A stretch of 64,000 bases of DNA from an uncultured Saprospiraceae bacterium (GCA_937928405.1 CALFWZ010000079.1:52410-116409), one strand, 5' to 3'; shown: positions 53,601 through 63,502, counted from the first letter of the stretch. Notes: generated by a model not told the origin, from the sequence alone. A program made the numbers and translations.

Positions 53601-54299
53601 GAGCGTACTGTATTTGTAATTTTTAAAGTTTATTCCTGTCTTTGCATAAATTTCTGAAATAATTTCTTCAAATAAGGGTGGAAAATCATCCTTTTCAGGA
53701 TCAATAATCAAAAAAGTAGTTTTTCTTTCTTTTCCATCATTAATCCGCATTAGTTCTCTAGCGAGTGCGTAGGGAGGTAATACAAAATCAATTTTCCCAG
53801 AAGATAAAGCTGCCATCGGCATCCCGTCAAATTGTGCGTGATGTGGATCTTCCACCATTACCGTACCTCCCGCTTTTTTAATGGTCTGAATTCCTTTAGA
53901 ACCATCTGATCCAGTCCCAGATAAGATGATGCCAACCGTGTTTTTTTTACTTTCGTTTCCTAGTGAATGAAAAAATAAATCAATTGGTAAATTAAGAAAA
54001 GATGTATCCTTTCGTTTAGTGGGCATCAACATATTTTTCTTCAGAATTACATTAAATTGACTAGAAATAAGATAAATATTGTTGGCTTGAATTACGGTAG
54101 GTTTGTCAATAATGTAAATAGGCATTCGCGTATGCTTGAGCAGCAATTCATTCATCATGCTCTTAAAATCAGGAGATAAATGCTGAATAACTACAAAAGC
54201 CATCCCTGTTTTATCAGGAATATGGTCAAAAAATTCTGTTATAGCTCTAAGTCCTCCAGCTGATGCTCCGATACCAACAATTCGTTTGAAATTATTCAT
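50619..54299 (-). CDS. CheB-CheR-PAS-histidine kinase fusion, copy 1
   Basis: 1226 aa. N-terminal CheB methylesterase domain without receiver: catalytic Ser in 'GIGASAGGLRAI', His in 'VIQHLSPDFKSMM' and Asp in '[12 protein letters not shown]'. Then CheR methyltransferase: 'LIRRMEKRMF' and the SAM loop 'IWIAACSTGQEAISIAI', with 'DLVTCRNMMIYL'. After it comes a coiled coil of repeated '[20 protein letters not shown]', then PAS domains ('TEVAERYRAVFDNSYDGIML') and a histidine kinase with 'HGAAHDLRAPITQIKG'. Such fusions are known as CheB/CheR hybrid kinases. They are not linked here to chemoreceptors. The gene is co-transcribed with the receiver gene at 50204. Confidence 0.88.
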   Translation of the reverse strand: MNNFKRIVGIGASAGGLRAITEFFDHIPDKTGMAFVVIQHLSPDFKSMMNELLLKHTRMPIYIIDKPTVIQANNIYLISSQFNVILKKNMLMPTKRKDTSFLNLPIDLFFHSLGNESKKNTVGIILSGTGSDGSKGIQTIKKAGGTVMVEDPHHAQFDGMPMAALSSGKIDFVLPPYALARELMRINDGKERKTTFLIIDPEKDDFPPLFEEIISEIYAKTGINFKNYKYSTLIRRMEKRMFITKQHDLEIYLKYLKKDPEEINILQEEFLINVTHFFRDQPAFKKLEEEVIPSILAKKSPRDQIRIWIAACSTGQEAISIAILVKEYLDAHQLVNPIKIFASDIDKTAIAVASEAVYDTSILGTIPHNLLNKYFEPANPEKTKYSVVKTLRETIVYAVHDALYDPPFINMDLVTCRNMMIYLNNKNQRILLSNFHFALNYKAYLFLGPSESIGEFKNSFQPISTKWNLYQNMEKEKQIQPAFSRETGTKLEHQTFRKKNALAPFKVVPEKPIVKDKYYTKILIEQFAPSCILVNESLDILLTNGDVDKILSFPRVSGYFNLKEMVGPDELIVFKNGIQKCKDNKRINLYEGINYKKNKEVTLLNMQFTAVADEYDTDQQIFIVEFFFDIDNPSTGSTKNDVLTIPEEALRVEKVKVIQRELRQIRQEKQLLVQELEMANEELQASNEELLAANEELQSTNEELQSVNEELYTVNTELQNKVNQLITTTNDLDNLLNSTEIGSIFLDQDLNIRRFTPAIIKQFALLETDIGRSITSFANSFMDKNIYPEIENVVNKLVIFEREIVDEKSNHYLMRVLPYRTDAGQVDGAVLTFIPINELKKATDQFTEVAERYRAVFDNSYDGIMLIDKDGKISSSNHDFAGFSKEKIVNRSLLKLMPQPYGEILKTAMDQVMKGEPSSFFHFESERAKNKKQWFSATVTPVIIKEEINGLAFITRDVTELKEKELELRQMGISLEKQVADRSHELAIRNKELNEINSYLDSFVHGAAHDLRAPITQIKGMLNLFPKIEAEEKKEVVFQEISTCVKRLEKTLTGLIEMIDFQKNNNRFSHRINLIKSFREVTAQLDSDIKTTNAELIVDIPEDLGVNFIQAYITSIFYNLLSNALKYRDYDKPLKIKVSAQQASDFVVIIVSDNGIGIDLNRYGHFLFQPFKRLTVEREGTGIGLSIINNVVRKNGGRIEVESKLKHGTQFKVFIKPLKIHEDAIK

Positions 54300-54626
54300 A
54301 AGTAGAAAGTAGGTTTGGTTGTTAAAGAAGCAATAAGTGTTTATTCATTGGAGAGCGAAGCGATACTCGGTTTTAAAATTTTCCAAAAGTTAAATATCCA
54401 AGTTGCTGTAAAACTATTATATTCGTGCCGTATTAAAAATACCGATTAATTGGTATATTAGCATCTTTATGCATGTATGCATGACCAAATGAGTCTTATC
54501 CAAACTTTTTTTGTAGCAAGACTAATTCTCCAAAACAAGTAACTTATATAAGACAAATTATTTTAAAATGGCAGCATTTTAAAATTAGCTGTTTTGTGTG
54601 TGGTAGATAAAATCTTATTTTAATTC
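54300..54626. other. divergent intergenic region with palindromes
   Basis: 327 bp between the divergent fusion kinase and the GTPase gene. No gene is seen. It holds the 18-bp near-palindrome at 54439 and two ATGCAT sites (54469, 54477). Confidence 0.45.
54439..54456. promoter_or_regulatory. 18-bp near-perfect palindrome, possible operator
   Basis: ATACCGATTAATTGGTAT reads almost the same on both strands, with one non-matching pair. It is centred ~150 bp from both divergent genes. ATGCAT repeats follow 13 bp downstream. It could bind the NarL-type regulator encoded at 55127. Confidence 0.3.
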
Positions 54627-55121
54627 ATGACTATAGAAGTTTTATTAACAGGCTCTTTTGGTGTAGGAAAATCCTCCATTTTTAATCGGTTTATTCACGA
54701 TGAATTCAGTAATAAGTACTATGGAACAATGGGGGTAAGGGTCAACGAAAAAAAAATGGAAGACCAAAGAATACATCTGAAATTATGGGATATTGCTGGA
54801 GAGATTCATCAAAGAAAAGTGCCTAAGATTTATTTTGCAAATAAAACAGCCATCCTTTACATTATTGATCTCACTAGACCTTTTACTTTCAAAAATATTA
54901 AAGAAGATATTGATTACCTTAAAGAAAATGCCAGTCAAGCTACCATCAAAATCATTGGTAATAAAAAAGACCTTTTATCTGAATTGGAATTATTCGATCT
55001 TCAGAAAAATGAATTGCCGGTGACCCTCGAATGGATTGTTAGTGCAAAAACAGGAGAAAACGTTATATTTTTATTTGATCAATTGGTAGAAGAGATTTTA
55101 GAAAAAGTAAAAAACAACTAA
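54627..55121 (+). CDS. Ras-like small GTPase
   Basis: 164 aa. All guanine-nucleotide motifs are present: G1 'GSFGVGKSS', switch I Thr in 'YYGTMGVR', G3 'LWDIAGE' (DxxG), G4 'IGNKKD' and G5 'VSAKTGEN'. The order and size match Rab/Ras/Arf-like domains, whose bacterial members are mostly partners of signalling or motility proteins (for example MglA and Rup types). The DIAGE sequence has Glu after the Gly, where Ras has the catalytic Gln. No lipid-anchor Cys is at the C-terminus. It is followed by a NarL-type regulator after 5 bp, so they are co-translated. A GTPase-activating partner is not visible. Confidence 0.88.
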   Translation: MTIEVLLTGSFGVGKSSIFNRFIHDEFSNKYYGTMGVRVNEKKMEDQRIHLKLWDIAGEIHQRKVPKIYFANKTAILYIIDLTRPFTFKNIKEDIDYLKENASQATIKIIGNKKDLLSELELFDLQKNELPVTLEWIVSAKTGENVIFLFDQLVEEILEKVKNN

Positions 55122-55126
55122 CATAA

Positions 55127-55795
55127 TTGGAAAATCAGGAAAAACATAAAATAATAATAACAGATAATAATCCCATCGTCATTGAGGGGTTTATTTCTTT
55201 GTTTAAGCAATATCCTGAGAACGAAATTGTTGGAATCGCTCATGACGGAGAGGACCTTCGGATGCTCCTCAAAAAAGCTTCAGTAGATACCTTGTTTCTA
55301 GATTTAAATTTACCTTCTACCAATATTTACCGTTTGATTAAGGATTTGGTAGTAGAGCATGGTGATGTAAAAATTATTGCATTTTCTAATTATACAATGC
55401 CCAAGCTGGTACAGGATGTAATGGAATTTGGTGTACACGCTTACTTGTCCAAAACAGCGTCTCTCAACGAGATTTTGGATACCATTGATCGAGTACATAA
55501 AGACGAGCGTTTTATCAGTGTTTCTGTTTACCAAAAAGACATTAAACCTCGACCTGAAGACAATAAATTTTCACTAGAATTAAAAAACGAATTTGTTCAC
55601 TTTTCCGCTTTAACAGAACGGGAAATGGATATCGTTGTTTTACTAAGTCGTGGCTACACCAACAAAGAGATGGCCGAAAAACTCTACTTGAGTAAATACA
55701 CCATCGAAACCCACCGAAAAAATTTAATGAAAAAATTAAAGCTAAAAACCAGTGGGCAACTCATCTATTTTGCCGTACAACAGGGGCTTGTTTGA
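55127..55795 (+). CDS. NarL/LuxR-type response regulator, TTG start
   Basis: 222 aa from a TTG at 55127. No ATG is available before the receiver domain. The receiver has 'IIITDNNPIVIEGFISLFKQ' (one acidic residue replaced by Asn), the phospho-Asp in 'LFLDLNLPS', and Lys in 'AYLSKTAS'. The C-terminal LuxR-type helix-turn-helix is 'LTEREMDIVVLLSRGYTNKE', 'MAEKLYLSKYTIETHRKN'. It should be a DNA-binding regulator phosphorylated by one of the nearby kinases. It starts five bases after the GTPase gene ends, so the two share a transcript. Confidence 0.85.
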   Translation: MENQEKHKIIITDNNPIVIEGFISLFKQYPENEIVGIAHDGEDLRMLLKKASVDTLFLDLNLPSTNIYRLIKDLVVEHGDVKIIAFSNYTMPKLVQDVMEFGVHAYLSKTASLNEILDTIDRVHKDERFISVSVYQKDIKPRPEDNKFSLELKNEFVHFSALTEREMDIVVLLSRGYTNKEMAEKLYLSKYTIETHRKNLMKKLKLKTSGQLIYFAVQQGLV

Positions 55796-55852
55796 TCGTG
55801 TTTTTTATGAGGAAAAAACCTCTGTTAGAACGTTTTAGTTTATAGGGCAGCG

Positions 55853-56992
55853 TTAACTTTCAGCCCTTTGTGGGATAAACACCCAAACGGTCGTTCCCTC
55901 ATTGACGATACTTTCTATCCTAATATCACCCCCATATTTTTCTAAAGCATTTTTAATCATACTTAGCCCTACGCCAATTCCTGGTCGATCTGTATTTAAT
56001 CGTTGAAAGGGCATGAAGAGTTGATGACGATACTTTTCAAGATCTATTCCGGTGCCGTTGTCTTTGACGGTAAGCACAAAATTTTCACCTTCCATAAAAG
56101 TTCGTATAGCAATTACGGGTACTTCCGCTGCTCGACGAAATTTGAGGGCATTACTTAATAAATTATAAAAGATACTAGCGATAATTTTTTCATTAAAAGT
56201 AATCGTTTTCGCTTCAGAAAAATCTTCTGTTACCTCTGCTTTAATTTTTGAAATTTCTTCGTGTAGTAGTTCTTTGACATCCTTATAAACTGTTGCGATA
56301 TGAATAGATGCTTCATTGTTTTGAGGGAGTATGTAGAGATCTACAAAGTCTGAAAAACCCTGTGCCGTATTACTTAATTTTTGGAGTGATTCGTCGATAT
56401 ATTGGGCTGATTGTTCCTTTTTCTTGGGGTCTTCTGTTTTTTTATAATAGTCAATAATATCTTTTAATTGGGCAACCGGAGACAGTAAGTCGTGCCGTAG
56501 ACCACGCAAAAAATTAGTTAAAAAACCACCATTATCTCGAGTGAATAAGTCCGTCTGAACGATCTCTTTTGTTCTGAGTAACATTTCATTTTCGATGCGG
56601 GTACGTTGCTTTATTGCAGTAAGTTCTATCATCTTAAAATGACTAATGTCTCTAAACTCAACTAAAAATAAATGGTTCTCATCATCAGATATGGGACTGA
56701 CGTGCATCTGATACCAATAGTCTATTCCTTGAACGGATATTTTTAAATCTTGAACAATAATCTTGTTGGACTGATTGGCTTCTATTAATTTTTTTGAAGT
56801 TAAATCAAAAGTACTATGAGGAAAAGTTGCTCGCAAATTAGTGCCTTCTTTTAGAGCGAAAACGAGATTAGTGGCATTGGAACATAGAATAGTAGTATCT
56901 GTATCAATGATTGCTTTTCCTTCTCTTGGAGCATTTGAGTTGATAAACTTTCGAAAATGATCGACTAAAGCTGATGGATTATTTACAAACAT
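55853..56992 (-). CDS. PAS histidine kinase
   Basis: 379 aa. The N-terminal PAS-like sensor region is 'REGKAIIDTDTTILCSNATN' to 'LFLVEFRDISHFKMIELTAI'. Then a linker and the H-box 'LRGLRHDLLSPVAQLKDIID'. The ATPase part has 'IFYNLLSNALKFRRAAEVPV' (N-box), 'TVKDNGTGIDLEKY' (G1) and 'GVGLSMIKNALEKYGGD' (G2). No membrane segment, so it is a soluble kinase. It converges with the regulator at 55127, leaving 57 bp between the stops. It is likely to signal to the NarL-type regulator. Confidence 0.85.
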   Translation of the reverse strand: MFVNNPSALVDHFRKFINSNAPREGKAIIDTDTTILCSNATNLVFALKEGTNLRATFPHSTFDLTSKKLIEANQSNKIIVQDLKISVQGIDYWYQMHVSPISDDENHLFLVEFRDISHFKMIELTAIKQRTRIENEMLLRTKEIVQTDLFTRDNGGFLTNFLRGLRHDLLSPVAQLKDIIDYYKKTEDPKKKEQSAQYIDESLQKLSNTAQGFSDFVDLYILPQNNEASIHIATVYKDVKELLHEEISKIKAEVTEDFSEAKTITFNEKIIASIFYNLLSNALKFRRAAEVPVIAIRTFMEGENFVLTVKDNGTGIDLEKYRHQLFMPFQRLNTDRPGIGVGLSMIKNALEKYGGDIRIESIVNEGTTVWVFIPQRAES

Positions 56993-57163
56993 TTAATATA
57001 GTTATTATATCAGAGTATAAGGAAAAAATATGTACCTTACCAAAGATAAGTAAACCAAATTGGATAAACCTTAATTCATAGGGATTTACCACCTGTTTTT
57101 TTATCTTGACATCACCTCAAACCCATCTGAAAGAAATTTTTGACCATATTTACTACCATACTA

Positions 57164-60100
57164 ATGACGAAAGATACCCGTAAAAAGTCTACCCGTAAAT
57201 CAATTAAGAAAAAAAAATCAACCAAAACCATTAGCAATATCCGAGCTAAAGAGATGGATCCCTTCTATATCGTAGGATTGGGCACCTCGGCAGGAGGTTT
57301 GGAAGCATTAGAATTATTCTTTAGTAACTGTCCCAGTGACACGGGATTGGCATTTATTATTGTACAGCATTTATCGCCAGACTATAAAAGTTTAATGCCA
57401 GAATTATTATCTCGGCATACTAAGATGAGAGTTACAGAGGCCAAACAAGGAGAAGTGGTGCAGCCTGATCATGTTTACCTAATCCCAGGAAGTAAGAATC
57501 TGACGATCAATGCTGGAAAACTAAGATTGACTAATCGACCACCAAACACCCAAATGAATTTTTCGATTGATATTTTCTTTCAGTCATTAGCACTGGAACA
57601 AAAGGAAAGAGCGATTGGAATTATCTTATCAGGTACTGGTTCAGATGGAACGAAAGGAGGAAAGTCTATCAAAGAGGTAGGAGGCACCATGTTTATCCAA
57701 AATCCAGATGATGCCCGCTTTGACGGGATGCCGCGTAGTTCTATCAATGGTGGTTTGGCTGATTTTATCCTCACCGCTGCTGAAATGCCCGACGAATTAA
57801 TTCAGTTTGTCACGCATCCACAATTTGCCAAAACGATCACGGGCGTAGATCTTGGAAAAAATCTGGAATCTATTGACCGGATTTTGAAAATTTTAAAAAA
57901 TCATACCGGCTATGATTTTTTCTCTTATAAAAAACCTACCCTGTTACGTCGTACCGCCAAAAGGATGAATATCACTAAATCTGATTCGGTCGAAGATTAT
58001 ATTGATTTTCTATACGAGAATCCTGATGAGAAATATATTTTGGTCGATGAATTTTTGATTGGAGTAACCAAGTTTTTTCGAGATCCCATGGCTTATAAAA
58101 TACTGGAAAATCAGGTTATACCAGATATTGTAGAAGAAAAAAGATCTAGAAACCAACCCATAAAAATATGGGTTGTTGCCTGTTCTACAGGTGAAGAAGC
58201 TTATTCAATTGCCATTCTCTTTGAAGAATATTTAGCCAAAAAAGGCTACAATAATTTAAAATATAAAATATTCGCTACTGATATTGATAGCAAATCTATT
58301 GACATCGCCACCAAAGGTAGTTACTCGGAAAATATTGCTACGGATGTATCTCCAAGTCGCCTAGCGTCCTATTTTATAAGAAAAGATAATGGATTTCAAA
58401 TACAACCTGCCATTAGAAAAAATATTATTTTTTCTAAACATGATGTACTCCAACATCCGCCTTTCAATAAAATGGACTTGATCAGTTGTCGTAACATGCT
58501 TATTTATATTGATAATAATATTCAAGCAAAAGTACTTTCTAGTCTGCATTATGCGCTTAACAGAAATGGCTATCTTTTTATGGGAGGCTCCGAAAGTATT
58601 GGTATTCTCAGTAAAAATTTTAATGAGGTAAGTACCAAATGGAAAATATATCGAAATGTACTACCAACGAAAATGATCAATATAGATGCCAACTCTTGGC
58701 GAGTAGAAACTAAGAGTAAGGGAGTGGCAAAGCGTAATCGACAGGCCTATAGCATTGAGGACAAAGCGATCAAGGCCGTTAATCAGGACTTGATGAGTGA
58801 GATGGAAGCAGTCTGTGTTTGTGTAGACGAACACTTCGATATTCTTTACGCTTCCGGTAAATTTAAAAAACATATTACGATACCCGAAGAGGGATTCAGC
58901 AATAATATTTTAAAATTATTGCCAGATGAATTAATTATTCCAATTACTACGGCGGCTAGAAAATTATCAAAAGAAGAATCAGAAACGATTGTTAAAAACG
59001 TCAGAGTGGTTAAGGATAAAGTAATTCGAAATCTTCGATTACTAATAAAAACACTGCCTTTAGATGGTACGAATTATCGGAGTATTTTGATTACGATTAT
59101 CGAAAAAGCAGAACGATCACTGACCGAAGAAGAGGTGCAATATGAGGTGCCAACGCCTGGATTAAACGTTGAAGAAATTGGTGAACTACGCGAAGCACTC
59201 AACGAGACCAGAGAAAATTTACAAGCAACAATTGAAGAGCTAGAAACCTCTAATGAAGAAATGCAGGCCACTAATGAAGAGTTGTTGGCATCTAATGAAG
59301 AACTGCAAAGTACCAACGAGGAATTGCAGTCGCTCAATGAAGAACTTCATACGGTCAACGCTGAATTACAGGAAAAAAATGTTCAACTTTTAGAAGCTAA
59401 TTCAGATATCGAAAATTTGATGGTTAACACCAATATTGCCACCATCTTTTTGGATCGAGAATTCAATATTCGAAAATACACACCTGCTATTAAAGAGCAT
59501 TTTCAATTAATGGAAAATGATATAGGACGTCCGATAGAACACTTTTCGGGTAGTATGGGCGGAAAAAAATTGGTGCAATATGCCAAAGAGGTATTGAGCA
59601 ATCTAGTTCCTTTTAGATTAGAATTTCAAAATAATCAGGGTATCTGGTTCTTATTACAAATATTTCCTTATCAAACGCAGAATAACATTATTGCGGGAGT
59701 GGTAGTTAATTTTATCAATATCAATGAACTAAAGAAAACAATTGGTGAAAAGGCAAAATTAAATGAGTACATCGCACATCTTACAAAATCTTCTCCAGTT
59801 GCGATTTATGTCTTCGATGTCAAAAAGCAAGCGAATATTTTTTCCACTAAGTCTTTATGGGAAACTGCTGGGTATTCTAAAGCGGAAGCTGCCACGATGA
59901 GTGCTAAGCTACTACCTAATATTATCCATCCCGATGATTACGAAAAAGTGATAGATTACTATGAAAAGCAAGTGTTAAAAATGACAGGAAAACAAGCAAC
60001 TACCTTGGAATATCGAATTATCCATCGTAAGACACGAGAATTTATCTGGATGCGAACTACGGATAAAGTCTATAAAAGAGATATGAAAAATAAAGTTCTT

Positions 60101-61609
60101 TCTATCTTAGGTGTAAGTCAGGAGATCACTAAGATAAAGGGGATGGAGGCGAAAATCCTTGTCAGTCAGGAACGAGCCAAACTAGCGGTACAGGGAACAG
60201 GAGCTGCTTTATGGGAATGGAGTGATTTATCAAGAGACGATGCCTGGTGGTCGCCCGAATTTTACAAATTATTAGGTTACACTGAGAAAAAGATGAAGGC
60301 CTCTTACGGGGCGCTCTTAAATTTGATCCACCCAGATTTTGTAGAGGAATTTCAAAAAATGCTGGACGCTCATCTAAAAGATTCGACACCTTTCGAGATG
60401 GAACTACAATTGAACACCAACAAAAAGGGATATCGCTGGTTTAGAATTAATATACAGGCACAACGTAATCTTAAGGATAGACCCACTAAAGTAGTTGGAA
60501 TCTTATTTGATATCAATGAAAAAAGACGATTGCTTAGTGATATCAGAGAAAAAGAGGCAAGATTAAATTCAATTTATAATAATGCACTTACTGGGATTAC
60601 CTTGGCAGATTCTAGGGGAATTATCGTTAATGCGTCTAAGGGGGTTGAACAAATTTTAGGCTACACTCCTAAAGATATGATTGGAAAATCATTTTTAGAA
60701 ATTACTTATAAAGAAGAGAGAAAAATTAGTAAAAGTAATTTCCAAGAATTGAAAGATGATAAGATTCCTTACATGAGAATAGATAAGCGCTATATATGTA
60801 AAGACAAAAGCCTTAAATGGATTGATGCCAATATTACTAAAACCGTAATTGCTGATCAAGAATACTACCTGTGTGTCATGGTTGATATTGACAAACGCAA
60901 AGCGGCAGAAACTAAAATGAACCAGCTCAACCAAGAACTAGAACGATTCGCCTACCTAGCATCACACGATCTTAAAGAGCCACTTAGGACCATTACTAGT
61001 CTAACTGATCGCTTAAAAGAAAAACATGGAGCTTCATTGAACAAAAGCGCTAATCAATACATTCAGTTCATTGAAGACGCCTCAAATCGAATGCAGAATG
61101 TAACTAGCGGGTTGCTTATTCATTCTGAACTTGGTCGTAAAATTCAAAAATCTCAGTCAATTAATCTCAACCAATTGATCAAACAAACTAGATCAGATTT
61201 ATCGACTAATATTTATGAAAATAATGCAACATTTATAGTGAAAAGACTACCTAAAATTGAGGGTGATCCGACGCAAATTAGTCTACTGTTTCAAAATCTA
61301 ATTAGTAATAGTCTGAAATATCGGAAGAAAAAAATCGATCCGGTTATTGAAATTGGATATGAAAACAAAAAAACATATTGGCTCTTCTATGTAAAAGATA
61401 ATGGTATTGGTATTGCCAAAGCACACCAAGAAAAAATCTTTGAAGTATTCACTAGACTTCATAACAAAAAAGAATACGAAGGAACAGGCATTGGATTGTC
61501 TAGTTGCAAGCGCATTATAGCAAACCACCATGGTAAAATCTGGGTAGAATCGAAATTGAGAAAAGGCACCACTTTCTTTTTTACTATTCCCAAAAAACAA
61601 CCAAAATAG
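57164..61609 (+). CDS. CheB-CheR-multi-PAS-histidine kinase fusion, copy 2
   Basis: 1481 aa from the ATG at 57164. A TTG at 57140 would add eight residues. A basic start ([13 protein letters not shown]) is followed by CheB: Ser in '[14 protein letters not shown]', His in '[12 protein letters not shown]', Asp in '[12 protein letters not shown]'. CheR: '[11 protein letters not shown]', '[19 protein letters not shown]' and '[10 protein letters not shown]'. A coiled coil '[20 protein letters not shown]' joins it to about four PAS/PAC units (for example '[16 protein letters not shown]', '[14 protein letters not shown]', '[15 protein letters not shown]'). The kinase has '[20 protein letters not shown]', '[11 protein letters not shown]' and '[15 protein letters not shown]'. 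The kinase ends in the phytochrome-type HisKA form. A receiver gene follows after 5 bp. Confidence 0.88.
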   Translation: MTKDTRKKSTRKSIKKKKSTKTISNIRAKEMDPFYIVGLGTSAGGLEALELFFSNCPSDTGLAFIIVQHLSPDYKSLMPELLSRHTKMRVTEAKQGEVVQPDHVYLIPGSKNLTINAGKLRLTNRPPNTQMNFSIDIFFQSLALEQKERAIGIILSGTGSDGTKGGKSIKEVGGTMFIQNPDDARFDGMPRSSINGGLADFILTAAEMPDELIQFVTHPQFAKTITGVDLGKNLESIDRILKILKNHTGYDFFSYKKPTLLRRTAKRMNITKSDSVEDYIDFLYENPDEKYILVDEFLIGVTKFFRDPMAYKILENQVIPDIVEEKRSRNQPIKIWVVACSTGEEAYSIAILFEEYLAKKGYNNLKYKIFATDIDSKSIDIATKGSYSENIATDVSPSRLASYFIRKDNGFQIQPAIRKNIIFSKHDVLQHPPFNKMDLISCRNMLIYIDNNIQAKVLSSLHYALNRNGYLFMGGSESIGILSKNFNEVSTKWKIYRNVLPTKMINIDANSWRVETKSKGVAKRNRQAYSIEDKAIKAVNQDLMSEMEAVCVCVDEHFDILYASGKFKKHITIPEEGFSNNILKLLPDELIIPITTAARKLSKEESETIVKNVRVVKDKVIRNLRLLIKTLPLDGTNYRSILITIIEKAERSLTEEEVQYEVPTPGLNVEEIGELREALNETRENLQATIEELETSNEEMQATNEELLASNEELQSTNEELQSLNEELHTVNAELQEKNVQLLEANSDIENLMVNTNIATIFLDREFNIRKYTPAIKEHFQLMENDIGRPIEHFSGSMGGKKLVQYAKEVLSNLVPFRLEFQNNQGIWFLLQIFPYQTQNNIIAGVVVNFININELKKTIGEKAKLNEYIAHLTKSSPVAIYVFDVKKQANIFSTKSLWETAGYSKAEAATMSAKLLPNIIHPDDYEKVIDYYEKQVLKMTGKQATTLEYRIIHRKTREFIWMRTTDKVYKRDMKNKVLSILGVSQEITKIKGMEAKILVSQERAKLAVQGTGAALWEWSDLSRDDAWWSPEFYKLLGYTEKKMKASYGALLNLIHPDFVEEFQKMLDAHLKDSTPFEMELQLNTNKKGYRWFRINIQAQRNLKDRPTKVVGILFDINEKRRLLSDIREKEARLNSIYNNALTGITLADSRGIIVNASKGVEQILGYTPKDMIGKSFLEITYKEERKISKSNFQELKDDKIPYMRIDKRYICKDKSLKWIDANITKTVIADQEYYLCVMVDIDKRKAAETKMNQLNQELERFAYLASHDLKEPLRTITSLTDRLKEKHGASLNKSANQYIQFIEDASNRMQNVTSGLLIHSELGRKIQKSQSINLNQLIKQTRSDLSTNIYENNATFIVKRLPKIEGDPTQISLLFQNLISNSLKYRKKKIDPVIEIGYENKKTYWLFYVKDNGIGIAKAHQEKIFEVFTRLHNKKEYEGTGIGLSSCKRIIANHHGKIWVESKLRKGTTFFFTIPKKQPK

Positions 61610-61614
61610 ACAAG

Positions 61615-62040
61615 ATGAAAAGTATAAAATGTATCCTTTTAGTTGATGACGATGCTACTACGAACTTCTTAAACGAAGAGTTGATTAGTGATCTTGGTAT
61701 CGCCGAAGAGGTACATATTGCCTTAAACGGTCAGGAAGCCTTGGATTACCTTAATCGTAAAGGTAAGTTTAAAACATCCAGTAAAAATAAATATCCTAGA
61801 CCTAATCTTATTTTTCTAGACATTAATATGCCGTTGATGGGAGGCTTTGAGTTCTTAGAAAATTATGATAAACTACCAGAGGAAAGAAAAGCAGAAGTGG
61901 TAATCATCTTTTTAACTACTTCCGATTCACATAAAGATAAACTGAAGCAAATCAACAATGATATTGTTCGTGATTTTATCGAAAAACCACTGAAAAAAGA
62001 AGAATTACTAAAAATCATGAATGAATATTATCGCAAATAA
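61615..62040 (+). CDS. single-domain response regulator (Rcp1-like)
   Basis: 141 aa. 'ILLVDDDATTNFLNEELI' gives the acidic pocket, 'LIFLDINMPLMGGFEFLENY' the phospho-Asp, 'VIIFLTTSDSHKDK' the Thr, and 'DFIEKPLKKEEL' the Lys. Only a receiver domain is present. Like the gene at 50204 it follows a CheB-CheR kinase directly (5-bp gap), so both modules have the same two-gene layout. The insertion between the third helix and the active Asp (RKGKFKTSSKNKYPRPN) is typical of Rcp1-type regulators of hybrid phytochrome-like kinases. Confidence 0.88.
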   Translation: MKSIKCILLVDDDATTNFLNEELISDLGIAEEVHIALNGQEALDYLNRKGKFKTSSKNKYPRPNLIFLDINMPLMGGFEFLENYDKLPEERKAEVVIIFLTTSDSHKDKLKQINNDIVRDFIEKPLKKEELLKIMNEYYRK

Positions 62041-62080
62041 AAAAGTAAAACTCCTTCCACCAAATTTATCGTAAAACAAA

Positions 62081-62106
62081 AACGCCCATAGCCGAAGCTA
62101 TGGACG
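62081..62106. terminator. possible terminator hairpin
   Basis: CCATAGC-CGAA-GCTATGG at 62086-62103 is a perfect 7-bp stem with a stable CGAA tetraloop, 45 bp after the response-regulator stop. There is no T-run, so termination is uncertain. Confidence 0.4.
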
Positions 62107-62312
62107 CTCACCATATATACATGGCTTTCTGGGGTTACAATTGAAAAAAGACAAAAGGAGAATTTTTGAATAAATTCAATATCCAATCGTCAAGATCTTA
62201 TGAATACGAGATAACAAATACCTCGAAGAATAGTATTGTATTAAATGATTACTTGCTTGGAAAGAAAAAGCAAATATAGAAGAGAATAGAATGCTTGAAT
62301 AATAAAGAAATG

Positions 62313-62762
62313 TTAAATCGGCTCTGCCTCTGTTAACAGATATATAAAACTACCAGAATTATCGGGATACATTTTTAAAATCCCTTTAAAGGTTTTGCGC
62401 TCATCCATTTTATAACGCCTAAGTGCTTCCGGTTTTACCTTAATATCTACAATCGTTTCTGGACCGCCGCCTCCACAAAAAAAACAAGTCGCATTTGGAT
62501 TTCGAGACAGGACAAAGCTGACCCCTAGCGCATCCAGCGCAATTACATATCCTGATATCTGTACCTCTTTTCCATTAAACTGCTTGATCACATCCCCAAA
62601 AGTTGCCACATCGTATTCCAGCATCAATTCCTCCGAATATTCTTTCTCAAAACTAACATCGGCTAGCGTTACCCAATCCAGTACCTCCTGTCCTCGAACG
62701 GTATCGATTACACCGCTAAAAAACACAATGATCAGAAAAAATATAATTCGCATCTTTTTCAT
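62313..62762 (-). CDS. secreted conserved protein, DUF3299-like
   Basis: 149 aa with a signal peptide 'MKKMRIIFFLIIVFFSGVID' and cleavage after 'TVRGQ'. The mature part has 'VLDWVTLADVSFEKEYSE', 'FNGKEVQISGYVIALDALGV', 'NATCFFCGGGGPETIVDI'. The 'G-K-x-V-x-I-x-G-Y-v-I-P-L' strand and the CFFC-like cysteines with GGGPE match DUF3299-type periplasmic proteins that I recall from Bacteroidota. The two close Cys may bind a metal or form a disulfide. Function unknown. Confidence 0.6.
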   Translation of the reverse strand: MKKMRIIFFLIIVFFSGVIDTVRGQEVLDWVTLADVSFEKEYSEELMLEYDVATFGDVIKQFNGKEVQISGYVIALDALGVSFVLSRNPNATCFFCGGGGPETIVDIKVKPEALRRYKMDERKTFKGILKMYPDNSGSFIYLLTEAEPI

Positions 62763-62865
62763 ACCGCAATTTAACCATCTTTAGAAAATAAAACCAGTCC
62801 CTACATTGTTAATGAAGCATTAAATTGATTTTTGAGACCTTTTTTAAAACGAAGAAAACACAAAA

Positions 62866-63053
62866 CTCTCTGCATTCTCTGCGCGAAAAAAAATCAATCG
62901 AAAAGAAACCCCCATCAAAACACCTCTGCGTTCTCTGCGTCTCTGCGCGAAAAAAATATTTACGATAAAAGAGCCACACGAAAGCAAGTCTTCCGAAACA
63001 AGTTCTGAACAGGTGCTGTGTCTCTGCGCCCTCTGCGCGAAAAAAATAAGAGA
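62866..63053 (+). repeat. CTCTGCG-type repeat block, copy 1
   Basis: Several copies of 'CTCTGCGTTCTCTGCGTCTCTGCGCGAAAAAAA'-like units (written here only as the core CTCTGCG...GCGCGAAAAA) in direct orientation. The block at 62962-63012 (CGATAAAAGA...ACGAAAG...TCTTCCG) recurs at 63621-63671. The small minus-strand frames across it are repeat translations. Confidence 0.65.
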
Positions 63054-63109
63054 CCTCCCTCCCAAAAGCATTACAGCCCAAGCACCATTATTAATTATTC
63101 ATTGCCCCA

Positions 63110-63502
63110 TTATTCATTAAAAGAATCCTGAATTCTCTGCACTAACAACCCCGTCATTCGTTTTCTCAATTCTCGCTCATGTGCCTGATAAAGGCCCCAT
63201 TCCTCCACTGTAAATTGACCAACCACAATCCCAATCAATAAACTTTTAAACTTCAAATCTTTCCGAATAGCATGATCAATATATTCTAATTTTTTAGGTT
63301 TCGAAAGCGTATAAAACTGTCCCTTTCGTAAATCTAGATAACTTCGAAAGACAGCTAATAATAAGTCATTTTGAAATTTTAAGATAGGGCGTAAGCAAGT
63401 ATTTTGAAAACGTTCTTCCGGCGAAGTTGCCGCATCTTCTAAAATCATTGGCAGCGCAAGCCGAATATTTTTTACGGATAAATCTCTGTTGTTGGTGTCC
63501 AT
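63110..63502 (-). CDS. conserved hypothetical protein
   Basis: 130 aa on the minus strand, starting 'MDTNNRDLSVKNIRLALPMI'. It has no signal peptide. Predicted mostly helical: 'TCLRPILKFQNDLLLAVFRS', 'KLEYIDHAIRKDLKFKSLLI', 'WGLYQAHERELRKRMTGL'. I do not recognise it. The length and lack of membrane parts suggest a small cytosolic regulator. It sits in an island between two blocks of tandem repeats, so its neighbourhood may be unstable. Confidence 0.5.
   Translation of the reverse strand: MDTNNRDLSVKNIRLALPMILEDAATSPEERFQNTCLRPILKFQNDLLLAVFRSYLDLRKGQFYTLSKPKKLEYIDHAIRKDLKFKSLLIGIVVGQFTVEEWGLYQAHERELRKRMTGLLVQRIQDSFNE

Noticed and set aside
62809..63081. Two overlapping minus-strand frames of 90 and 75 aa
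   Set aside because: Both translate the CTCTGCG repeats (RAETQRTQR- and QRRRERRG-like text).
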